DNA from: Ehretia macrophylla
Lineage: Eukaryota > Streptophyta > Magnoliopsida > Boraginales > Ehretiaceae
Length of the DNA: 64,000 nt
Reading direction: 5' to 3'
Assembly (NCBI GenBank): GCA_037974665.1
Contig: CM075773.1
Coordinates: 48,810,080-48,874,079, forward strand
A program made the translations under genes and the position numbers. Below are positions 35,301-46,798 of the stretch, in pieces. The notes beneath the pieces were generated by a model. That model was not told the DNA's origin. It did no database searches and worked only from the letters and a program-made list of their open reading frames with translations. Position 1 is the stretch's first letter; each line of letters starts with the position of its first letter.

Positions 35301-35640
35301 TATTTCAGTTAATTATGTCCTAGCAGTAAGCAAACAACAAAATATCTTGTTTTATTTTTTTATTTTTATAGAGGAACAATAGAATATTAACTCTTCGAAA
35401 TTTGCAAGCTCAAGGAATCGAATTCTTGAAAATCTATTCTTGAAGTATTTCAAATTTTAAAAAATGAGAAAATTACCATTTATGTATTTGCATGCTTAGC
35501 TTACACGTCCTAAAGATATTTCAGAAAATTTTAGGAAAAAAAGAGGCATTTACCTAGTAAAGAGAGGGTGTAATTTAATCCTAGAGAAAAGAAACAATCC
35601 TTTTGGCACTTCATCATTTTGGAGAGATAATTTGTCGAAT
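32388..35640. other. gene-poor spacer, first part
   Basis: The 3' end of the helical-protein gene is followed by AT-rich DNA. A 44-bp tandem duplication lies at 33239-33326 (units with TAATCAGTTGTCATGCATGT). No gene, RNA gene or clear transposon was recognised. Confidence 0.6.
33239..33326 (+). repeat. 44-bp tandem duplication
   Basis: Two nearly identical units start at 33239 and 33283, each with GTAATCAGTTGTCATGCATG and ending in AAAGGAATAGG. Only about one base differs, so the duplication is recent. Confidence 0.9.
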
Positions 35641-35642
35641 TC

Positions 35643-36074
35643 GGATCCTTTCCTAACTAATATATAATTCATTCTAACATTCTGCCATTTTTCAATCATT
35701 CATTTTAGTTTTAAACTACAAAAAATGGGAGTAAAAGTGAAAAGTTAGATATTTTGAGAGAAGAAAATGGTTGAAATACAGTGTTAGAATAAGGTTTGGA
35801 TCCTATCCATTATTAAATCTATCATTTTTTAAATAAAGTGTATTATAGAGTATGAGATTTGCTCTTTTTAAATCTCAACCGTTAGATTATAGTAATAAAC
35901 TAATTATTTATGAAAAAAGATGTTATAAAAAATACACTCATGTAGTACCAAACGGCTAAGATTTAAAATGATTAAATCTAATGATCCATAATACACTTTA
36001 TTTAGAAGATGAAAGAATTAGGAAATGAGAGGATCTTTATATATTAGAATAAAGCACTACTTAGGAAAGGATCC
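35643..36074 (+). mobile_element. nested inverted-repeat elements (MITE cluster)
   Basis: The outer ends are GGATCCTTTCCTAACTA (35643) and its reversed partner GGATCCTTTCCTAAGTA (ending 36074). An inner inverted pair begins GGATCCTATCC near 35799 and ends near 36036, with AAATAAAGTGTATTAT present in both orientations. The AGAATA and AAAATGG blocks are also inverted in the left half. The superfamily is not assigned. Confidence 0.6.
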
Positions 36075-36851
36075 TGATCCTAATTTGTCAGTCACGACGA
36101 AATCACTTTCATTGGGAAAAAAGCTAATACTAGATAATCTCTAAACAACTCTTAGCCAAAACAACTATGATGTAATTTAGTTGTCTGCATTAGGCTTTTA
36201 ATTAAACTTTTCATGTGCCTGTGTTTAATTCATTACTATTTAACTAATAGTCTAATACTAATTAGTTAGGCTTTACAATTTCTAGTGCTTATGTGCTCAT
36301 CATTAGGTACACAAGCATTGAACCATGTTACAACAAAGGCTGTCAATATGGTTTTGGTCAATCTTAGGTGGGTGACAAGTTTCTGGTTCGACCATTTATC
36401 ATGGTTATCCCACGTAGATATGACCAATCACAACCCTCCACATGTCATTAACCCATTGGTTTTTTTTTTTTTTTTGTTTAAGTTAAAGTTTCAAGTATGA
36501 ATTTTGGCCTTTGGGTTAAAGCACTTGTGTGTGTCTTTGCATGGACCTAAAAGCTACCAAAGATGGTGCTAAATCACGAGCCATTTTGAAAAGGTTGAAA
36601 ACAAGATTTATTTTTTGGTGCTTTAGCCTTTTGGGGAAGGATTAGGTGGTGAGCATTTATTTTATGATGTTAGATGTCTTCTAAAAAATCCTAGAAGATG
36701 CTTATTTGACTATGACTAGTTCATTGATTAGATAGACGTGTGCGCTATTTTGGGTAAAATTGTAAAATACTCTCATGTAATTTACTGAAATTACATTGAA
36801 CTTTCATGTACTACCATAATTAGCTTCTAATTTTACTATATTATTTTGATT

Positions 36852-37626
36852 GGGTAAAATGTTCTATACCTTTTTGTAATTTATCGAAAGTGCAAAGTAC
36901 CCCTAAAATTTCAAAAGCCCCTTCAAACCCCCTATGATTTATCAACTAGTGCATACGACACTCCCTCCGTCAAATATTCTATTACTTTTAACGGAATGTG
37001 TAATACACACACGTGCATTACAACTTGGATTAGTTTTTCAACAATTTTAGAAATAAAATAAATGCGTTGATTGATCAAAATACCCTTTTCACAAATAAAT
37101 AAATTAAAACAGTGTCATCTTCCCCAACACTTCTACCCCCCTCCCAAACCCCTACCACGTTAGCCCCTCCACCTACCCTATCATCCTTCCTGCCCCTCTT
37201 TACACACCTCATCAGCCCCCCACATCTCCACCCTAACCCCGACCTCGTATATTACATATTTATGTATATGGATAGTTCATTGACTCACGAACTAACCTGA
37301 TCAAAGCTTACGCTTCGACCATTAGATCGTCAATCTGTCAACGGTGAAACAATCATTATCTTTCAACGACCAGCCTTGTGCTCTCCAATTATCACGCCGA
37401 CAAGAATCTATTGTCCACCGCTACTCACAACTCTACAACCTTCTTTCCACCACCAACGACGTTATAGGCATCGGTAGGTGACGCTTCAACCACAACCATC
37501 TTCCTCTCTTTGCGACGGCACCAATGGTGGTCTTCAATTGCTATTTGGTGGGTGAAAGCTATGGCTCAAAGATGACACACATACACACACACACACACAT
37601 ACACACACACACACATATACACACAC

Positions 37627-37666
<40 letters not shown>

Positions 37667-37888
37667 ATGTATACATATATAGAGAGAGAAAAATTATTTT
37701 TTTGCTACTTAAAAATAAGGGCATAACAGTCTTTTATCATATTTTGTTACTAACTTTGACAGAAACATAGGTTGAGGATACATATGTACTGTTGATAGAC
37801 CACATGGGAGTTTGGAGGAGGTTTTGAAATCCCAGGGGATCCTATGCACTTACAACAAACCACAAAGGGATGTTGAGCATTTTACTCT
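36852..37888 (+). mobile_element. inner Mutator-like element
   Basis: The left end GGGTAAAATGTTC and reversed right end GAGTAAAATGCTC are similar, and homology extends inward (CAAAGTACCCC against CATAGGATCCCC, then AAATTTCAAAA). ATTTTGATT (36843-36851) and ATTTTAATT (37889-37897) flank it, a 9-bp near-duplication as left by Mutator-like elements. It contains the palindromic microsatellite at about 37580-37683. Confidence 0.6.
37580..37683 (+). repeat. palindromic CA-TA-TG microsatellite
   Basis: An ACAC run passes through TATATA into a GTGT run, so the left and right halves are reverse complements and could fold into one long hairpin. It lies inside the inner Mutator-like element. Confidence 0.85.
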
Positions 37889-38571
37889 ATTTTAATTTAG
37901 TAAACACAACCCAACACTTTCATTTCGTTGATAAAGTTAACAAAGTGGTCAAATGAAGATTTTGCCCTTTTTTTTCTCTTTCTCCTTTTTCCTCTTTTTC
38001 TTTCCTTTTCTCCGTTCTTCTTCCTCTTTCTTTCTTCTTCATTTCTTTTACAGAATACACACAGAGACTCACATACCCCTACAAGCATATAAGTGTGAGC
38101 GCATATACACCTTCCCCCATCTATACACAAACTTGGTACTCATACACATACACATACACCCACACATATCCGCATTTGCATGCAAACACATAACCCTACA
38201 TATACTCAAGCACATACACATATATACATGCACAGGCACACAAGAATACAAACACACGTACGCACAAATACATATAGGCTTATAAATTAATCTAATTAGT
38301 TCTCATTTTCGAGGTTAATCTTAGTATAACTTACAAGTATGAGATAAATTTTGTGTGAAATATGTGATAAATTTTGCCCGAATCCATTCAACAATATGAT
38401 GGCAAATAATAGGAAAACTAATCCACTTAAGCTGAATTATACCTAAGACCATAATTGGAATTTTAAAGATTGAATCTTGGCTATATTGAATTCAGTTGAA
38501 TTATTGTGGTTTATGTTAAGAATAGGAAGAAGGAAAAAACAAATATAACATTAATTATGTATGTGTGTATA

Positions 38572-38602
<31 letters not shown>

Positions 38603-39122
38603 TAAGAATAATATAATAACAAGAAAAAGAATATTAAGAATTAAAAAAATAGATATGATATTTATTATATCTAATGTATGTATAATATAGAATACATTTG
38701 GTTTGTAACCATATAAGATTATATATGTATGTGTACATGTAGAATATATTTGGTTTTTGAATATATAGAAATTCACAAAACAAGAGAAAAAGAAGAAAAA
38801 AAACGAAGAGTATTGTAATGTACATCTTTCATAAAAAGGGGTATAATTTTTTTGATATTGAGGGCATTTTCGTTCAAAAAGATATATATACTTGGGCAAA
38901 ATAGAAAACCAAAGTCATTTTTACTATGTGTTTCACATGCATAATCAAAGTGGATGAAAAAAATTAACGGAGCAAGGTTTTGTGTAGCATTAAAATTAAA
39001 CATGAGAGAATTATAAACTAATTACATTACTATAGGGGAGTCTGATGTAACTTCGATAAACAATAGGGGAGTTTGATGTAACTTCATTAATAAACAATAG
39101 GGGTATTTTGCACAATTTACCC

Positions 39123-40264
39123 GTGCTCCTTTTCTCGTTTTATCTTTTTATAGTTTCATTACCGCACAAGATATATCCTCAGAGATTAGTGATTATTCTT
39201 GCGAGTGAGGTTTTGCTCTTGTAGGTAAGATTACAAGTTGGGGATTAAGAATTTACGAGTAAATTTCCATCATCAAAATGTTCGAGTATTGCTCCATTGA
39301 ATTGGTTTTCTCTAAACAACGAATTATGTCTTGTAATTAGTTGTCTAATGACTCATGAAATTCCTCTTATATTATTGTTGCTCTAAATGATATAACTAGA
39401 TTATTTATCGTATATTAGTTTTCATACATTTATAGTAGGTGTTTGATTCATTTGTTCAAGAAAAATGATACTTTAGTTATTGAACATTTCATGCGCTTGT
39501 GAGACAACCACACTTAAAAGATATAAGAATTGATCCCTCTCAAGGGGGAAAACTATACATGATTCAATTGTATAAGAATTAGAACAAACGAAACAACACA
39601 ATATTTTCCCAACAAGTGCTAATACAAATTACTATATATTGATCAAGCTAATGGAAACCTTTGAGGCATTTCTATATACACATGGCTTGATCGATAAATA
39701 GTCTATGTCATTAAACGACTAAACCTCACAAATGAAAAGAAAATGCAAATATAATTAGTTTCTCAAAATCTAACATTTCTCTCACATATTAGATTTAAGA
39801 CGTACCGTGATTGAAAAATATAAAGATATTATGAAATATAGGAGTTTCATTAGTTTCTAATGTTATCCATTTGTCACTCAAGATGTAGCTCTAGAGACTT
39901 AATTTGATCATTAACTAAGATAGTATAGTATTTTCCTATTAATCAAAAATATATGTATGTTATTTTCTGTCCATTTTAATTATGCTTGAAAGTGTAAATT
40001 TGTGGTGTTTCCATTTACTATTGTTAAATCCATATAAAAACGACATACTTTACACAATTGAAAGTCAAAAAAAAAAAAAAATTTATGGAACAAAAGGGAG
40101 TTTTTATGATTACTACTTAGTGGAGTAGACACACAGAAATGTCATCTATCAATTTATAAACATTTATGTTTGTCGACCTTGACAGGTCTCATTTCCATAT
40201 TATGATCATTCCTGATAAAGTAAATACAAATACTATTGGTTGCAATACTCATAGTCCATTCGTC
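39123..40264. other. spacer without recognised features
   Basis: AT-rich sequence with no long reading frame and no repeat end that I could recognise. Confidence 0.6.
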
Positions 40265-41082
40265 CACTACGAGAAAAACACATGTTCATTAAGAAGGTAA
40301 GTTGAACCCTACAACATTTTAAATTTTTTGTAACACTCTAACTAAAAAATAAAAAATTGTGCAATAAGTGTTTTATTGATGATTTTTTAACTGTTGCATA
40401 AATGAAATATTTTTGTAACAATTAAAGAAAAAATTCATCACATTTTGTTAATAATTGTTCATGAGATTATTTTTTGCCACGATTTTAAAATTATAATTTA
40501 ATTACAAAACCGTTACTTATTATTTGCATTGATACAGGTAATTTTCCAACCCCTTTGTTATCAATAACTGACCACATTTAAGACATAAAAGAATCAAGGG
40601 AGAATACCAGAGATTGTGTTAAGGGTCTGTTTGACACAATAGGCTCCGAGGACGCCATATGGACTGACCTATCTAAAGTTTTCTTCTGTGTGATGTGTCC
40701 TTTCAAAGATTTTTATAAATTTTCGAGACCCACTATATATCATAAAAGATTCATTATCCAATAGTATAAATAGAATATCAACTGTCTTATTCTTTGCCTA
40801 AAAGAGCTACTCTTAAATTCTTATTGCATATTGTTTGTGTTCAGACTTACTAATTGACTTGATCATCGGAGGAGGTCCCCGGACATAACTCCCTTGTGGT
40901 GCCTTTGTTTTACAAGTCTCGTGTTCAGCTCAGACATTGAATTTTTATCTTAACATGCATATTATTACAGTTAAGAATTTACAACGAGATAATATACAAT
41001 AATTTTCAATTTTTTTATAATAATTGTAAGTATCGTAACAAATAAAAAATATGATAGTAAAACAACGAGAATTGGAGTAGTG
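40265..41082 (+). mobile_element. possible non-autonomous CACTA element
   Basis: The left end CACTACGAGAAAAA matches CACTA-superfamily termini. The interior carries AT-rich TTTTTGTAACA-like motifs near both ends, as in subterminal repeats of this group. The candidate right end, ATTGGAGTAGTG (ending 41082), gives CACTAC when reversed but then diverges. The 3-bp flanks (GTC and TCA) do not match, so the boundaries are uncertain. Confidence 0.35.
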
Positions 41083-44000
41083 TCACCACACAAAATGAGA
41101 TCTAATCAACTGATGATTTTTATAATGTGCAGCTTAGTGACAATGGTTTACCAGCTTCCTCCAAGAGTTGCCCCACATAATTAGGTCTTTGATTATCAAA
41201 TTGAACCATTGAAAGTGACATAAAACTTTTAAGTTGGATGGTCATGATTCATAGACCAATGTGTTTCCTTAGCCATAAAGCTAGAAATTTGCGCCGAGGT
41301 AACGGAACCAATGATGCATCTGATCAAACCCTTGAAATAAACTTCATAGGTTGTTTCTAGAGGTATGATTTAGCAGTAGTGAGAGTAAAATTATCTATGT
41401 GAGGTTATAGGTTTAACACTTCTTACTATTTTAGAATTTTGTAATGGATTTGTGTATATGTGAGGGTGCACCGTTGTCTAAGAGTTTACTAATTAATAAT
41501 TAGATTTAGTCAATTGAATTTTCACGATATCTAAAAACTTGATAGATGATTGTTCTTTTTAATAACAGGATTCAACTTATATAGGACTGTATTGAATTCT
41601 CTCCAATTTTATAAATTTGCGATGAAACCGAGCATCCCAATCCATTTTTTAAATAAATTAAAGGTCAAATATTATTTGTGATTTAGAAGACATACTTCAT
41701 AAACGAGTTTGATACGTACAATTGACTACATACGATCATGTTTTCCTGATCAACCATAGAAACAGTGTGTCATGGGTTGTTGGTGGTCAAAATATTAGAC
41801 ATTTAGTTATCTCAAAGATCTAATTTTGTATCTATCTAGAAAATGAGAAAAGAGAATCCTTCTCCTGCTTATTCTAGTCGTAAACAATGAATACTAAATG
41901 CTGTGTATCAATTTTTAAAATTATGTATGAGACTTTTATTTTACACGACTCTTAAATGATAAAATGGTTCGTTTAAAAAAATTTTACCTCTCAATTTGTT
42001 TATAAGGTATTTGAATTTTTCAAAACTCCAAGAACATAATGGCGAGACGAGTTATTTATTATCATAACAAGTATCTAGATATTGCTCAAAAAGATATAAC
42101 TTAATTTTCTAATGAAATAGAACTATTTTGAAATTCTTGGGTAAAAGATATCCTAAGATAATTATCAACTTTTTTTTTGGGGATAAAGATTATTCGACGG
42201 AACTCGAGATAAACTTCTTAAGTGCAATAATGTGTCCCTACATATATACCAGGTTAGTAAATAACATAATTTTAAAATAGTAGAGAGTGTCGAACCCGTA
42301 ATTTCAAAAATAATTTTACCTTACTACTGTTAAAACATGTCTATGAGAGGAAGATAATTATTAACTAGATTTCTAGATTTTCCACATTGTTTATCTTGTC
42401 TCCCATCTTTGCCCTTCCTTTATACTATAAAAAGAAACAGATGAACAAAGTAAATAAAAAAAAAACTCTATAATTGATGTTAGCTCATTGGTATTACCAG
42501 GGATTAGGTATTCTGCTCTAATAAAGACAGCCTCAGTTTCAATTAATTCAAACTTAAATAAATATTTTCGGAAGAAAAAAAAACTTGAATAAATATTTGT
42601 CGTGAACTCCACTTTTTCACCCCTTAATATTCATCATACACATTAGTCCTGAACCACACCACGTGTCAGATTAGAGGTATAATATCATGGGACCTAATAG
42701 TCAATGTTGTCTAATCTTAATATCCCCCCGGCATTTTTACCATATTATAGGTGCAAAGAAAAGGTATTCGGCCAAGAATTTTCTCGTAATGTCAAATCAT
42801 TACAAGCGAGATTCAAAAATTATAAAATAGTATTATTTTGTTATAATTGTATCAAAATTTTACAATCATTAAATTTTATTATAATTTTATAATATTATAA
42901 TGTTATGAATAAATTCATTTTCAAATGTGTCACTACGAGAGAAAAAAAAAAAATTGGAAAGGAGAGGGAAAAGGAAAATGAATGAAGAAATAGTCAAGCA
43001 AAGGATACCAGTAGTGAGGTATGACTTAGGCCCTCTAGTGCCTTTGACTAGGCTGGCCCTTTTATTCATCTGACTAGTCTGGTGAGCACATATTCTTTTA
43101 TTAAGTTGATTAGGAGAAAATGAAATTAATTCATATAAATTCAAATAAATCATGTCAAATGGTGGCATCTAAATAATAATAAAAAATCCTAGCCATTTGC
43201 TCAAACTAATCCGGTTTCAGATCAATTATCTTTAGTGATATGCATTTCATATGCAAAAACATACAAAATTTTCACTATATGGGAGTTTCAAGAAAGTCTC
43301 CGACCCGAATTCCTCTATGCATAGAGGCATATATAGATATATACATATATAATTATGAAAAATAATAAATAAATATAATATACTCATCTATCACCGTTTA
43401 GATCCTTTCTAGAAAGAGCAGGGGCAATGAGCCAAGGGGGATTATCAAACGACCTTGGAAAATCTCTCTTGTACATGTGAGGACATATCAAAAATAATAA
43501 ATATATATAATAAACTCTTTTTTAATAACTTAAACTATTAGATTATAAATATAATTTTGTGTAACGTGTCAACTTATCTACCTTTTTAACTTGTTGAATG
43601 GAAGAATGAATTACATGGTAAAATGGTATATATAGGAGAGATCTAACCTCTTGTAAGATGATAATTAGGAATAAATCTCTTGTTTAAATTCATTATTGTT
43701 GATGAACTGGACGGCTGAGATCTACCAATTAGTTTGATTTAAAAAATGCATGTGATGACTAGTAAAGTACAAAAATAGTGGAAGTCATGCTACTACTTGT
43801 CATGACTTGTGGCCTTGTGGACTTATCAATTCTTGCCTGAAAACATACGATAAAGGCCATTTAATATTTTGAAGCCTCAACTAATTGATGGTGCTTTGAA
43901 CTCTTCCATCTTTGTTTTGCCCTCACCTCATACATATCTCCTTTTTCTTTTGCCTTCAATTAACTTCCATCTATTTTGTTTTTTTTAATCAGTTTTGCTT

Positions 44001-46000
44001 CTTTGTCTTATTGTTCTTCTTGCTTTCCTTTAGATGGGGATAGGGGTCGGGGTGAGTGTTGATTTTTCGTAATTTAAGATAATTTGATACATGAAATTTT
44101 TATTATTTGTGAGATTTGTAAAAGTGTCAAATTTACTTTGGACAAGAGTTCAACCATTTATGACCTAGTGGGGTTTGCAGTTCTCACGGACCTCCAATAA
44201 TAGAACCATTAAAGAATGAGTTGAAATTATATTTTTTTTGAAAATATGTATATTTTAAAAGTATTTTTAAACTGAAAAATCAATTTAGCCCATATAATTT
44301 TTTTTTAATCTATATACGTGTATTAAATTGTAGATTTTCAATCCCCCACTGAACAATCTACTCCTAATTTGAGTCTATAATATGAAATCTTACTTTACGT
44401 TTTATAAAGTATTATTTTTTAACTCAAATTTATTATGTCTAAATTATACGGTGATAATTTTACAGTTGCGCTAATTCTCCGTTTTTAATATTTATGGTTT
44501 ATATTGTTAAAATAAGATGAATGGCATGAAAGGAAAGTGTGCTAGCTTGCCACATGCGAACATAGTGGAGAAAGTATATACAATCATATTTGACTTATCA
44601 AGGATATGATTACTGTTTTTCCTACTTTTCTTTTTATTGGAATTCCCTTATACTTGTGGGTAAAAGTAACACCAAGAATTTTAAAAAATCAAATATTGGC
44701 TACTATTATTTTTAATTATATTTTTATGACGAATTTTTTTTTTTTAAAAAGTCTTTTAAACTCGTACAAGAGATGTCAAATGACCAAAATCTTGAAAAAT
44801 AAGATCTTACTCAAAAAAGACATAGTATAAGTTAGTTACGTATAAAATCTACCAACAGTGACAGACATATATTAAGGTAGCACCCGTTGGTCAAAAAAAG
44901 AAAAAAATCTATGTATGTTTTAAAAAAATTAAATATAAATTTTTAGTTAAAAATATTAATTAGTTCTTACTAAAAAATATTTTTATATGGTCGAAAAATT
45001 ATATACTTTAATTCCCATTAAAAAGAATTTTTGAATTCATTCTTGAATACCAACACCAACCCCAAAAAAATTATGTTCGTGATTCATTCAAATACGAAAT
45101 ATAAACAATTATTTTGTACACATTTTTAACATTCTACTACTATATTAGCTCCTCTGGGTAACTATTGCCTTTTTCTTTTTCAATTTTCCAGTTTTCTAAA
45201 ATCTAATAATATCTAGTAGTGTTCAACTATTCTTTTTTTCTTTCTTTTTTTTTTTTTTTTTGGTGATTCACCTTTTGTAACATTCATGTCATTAAGGTTG
45301 AACTAAACTGAAAACCCTAGGGGGAAAAATAGAAAATAAAAAAATAAAAACTGAAAAGCCTATGGTCAGTGAATGCCACATCATCTGGGACCCACAATGG
45401 GACCCACATGTGAGATCTCTTGGAAACATATCGATGGTGAGAAATATGGCTGTGAAACCCAATGCTAATACCACACGTCACTTTAATTTAACTCCTCTTT
45501 GTAAACAACAACATCTAGTAGATAAATTACATTATCAACATCATGTCATCACAAAGGAATACGAGTATGAACGTACCCTTTCACCAAAAAAGAAAGGCTC
45601 AAACAAAACAAATACTAATTTATCTCTTAATTATTCTGATATGAAAAGACTTAATTAGGAAGATAAAAAATATTAAAAAACACAAAAAAAAAATGAAAAA
45701 AGGGTCTAAAAAAACTCTCCTCATGTCTTTGTTTCTTTCTCCCCTTTGTATTTTTCCCTGACCATGACCTTTTTCATTTTCTTTATTTTCATATTTTTTT
45801 ATACTTTTCAAACCCATGGCATATTTCCGTTAAATATTGTGAGGGTATAATTTTCATTAATTTTGTAAAATACTTTAAAACTCATTAATATTTTTAGTGT
45901 ACGAAATCACTTAACTTTTATCAATCTTAAATTTGATAAAAATATCGCTTAATTTTCACTTATAATAACATATTCTAAATCCGTTTTTACATGAGCCCGT
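41083..46000. other. gene-poor spacer, last part
   Basis: AT-rich DNA with many homopolymer runs. Another CACTACGAGA motif occurs near 42931, without a visible partner. No gene or RNA was recognised. Confidence 0.6.
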
Positions 46001-46798
46001 ATAAATTTATTGTTTAAAAAAAAACTAGAATATGGATAATTCTTACTTTATTGAAAGAAACATGGAAGGAAAACAAAAGAAGCAAAAGGAGGAGGTGGGT
46101 TGAAAAATTGCACATGTTTGACATATCAGACAGGGCATAAGCAATAATATTCCTTAAGCAAGCCCATCAAAGTTAAAAACCAAAAAAATAATAATAATTG
46201 AAAACATTTATTTAACATAAAAAGTAGATTAAAACATCAAATTAACCAAAGAAAAATATATATTTAAAAACAAATAGCAAACCAAATAAAGTTGAAACAT
46301 TTACTTCACACACAACACAACACCAACAATAAGCAAAAGGTCATACACAAACACCACCCCACCCCCCCCAACCCCCACCCTCCCTCTTCCACCCTTCATT
46401 TCTCAACCATTTATTAGATTCCTCCAATGGTCTTTTTCCAATTCTTCCATTGAATTGTACATATTCTTAGCTCAAAGAGGCCATCTTTAATCCTTCATTA
46501 CTTGAAAATATTTTTGCTATTTTCAGTGGTTTTTCTGAGACTTCAACACCAAAAACTCTCTGGGTCTTTGCCTTTTTTTTTTTTTTTCTGCATTAAAAGT
46601 AAAAATCTGTAACCCAGTAGCCTATATGATATTAAAAAACTGAAGATAATAAAACACTCATATAAAATATTTTTGTGTAATTTTTTATATATTTTTAAGA
46701 GTTTTTATATACAAAAAAGCTTTCTTTCTACCTTTTTCTTCTGAATTTTCTTCAACAAAATTTATTTGAAATTTAAATAGAAAAAGAAATTGTGGGAC
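46000..46798 (+). promoter_or_regulatory. upstream and leader region of the GATA gene
   Basis: Sequence before the start at 46799 includes a C-rich stretch (46355-46385) and a C/T-rich leader-like segment (46385-46580) containing CTTCCA and TTCTTCC blocks. TTTTATATA-like motifs near 46690 may be spurious. No precise promoter element can be assigned. Confidence 0.3.

Larger units (their letters stand above)
36752..39122 (+). mobile_element. Mutator-like long-TIR element with a second element inside it
   Basis: The left end is GGGTAAAATTGTAAAATAC, and the right end reversed is GGGTAAATTGTGCAAAATAC. No transposase is seen, so it is non-autonomous. The flanking 9-mers (GCGCTATTT and GTGCTCCTT, offset by one base) match at six of nine positions, which could be an old target duplication. 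The inner element at 36852-37888 has related ends. Confidence 0.55.

Noticed and set aside
37953-38285. Reading frames rich in Cys, His and Tyr near 38 kb
   Set aside because: They are translations of C/T-rich and CA-rich low-complexity sequence, present on both strands.
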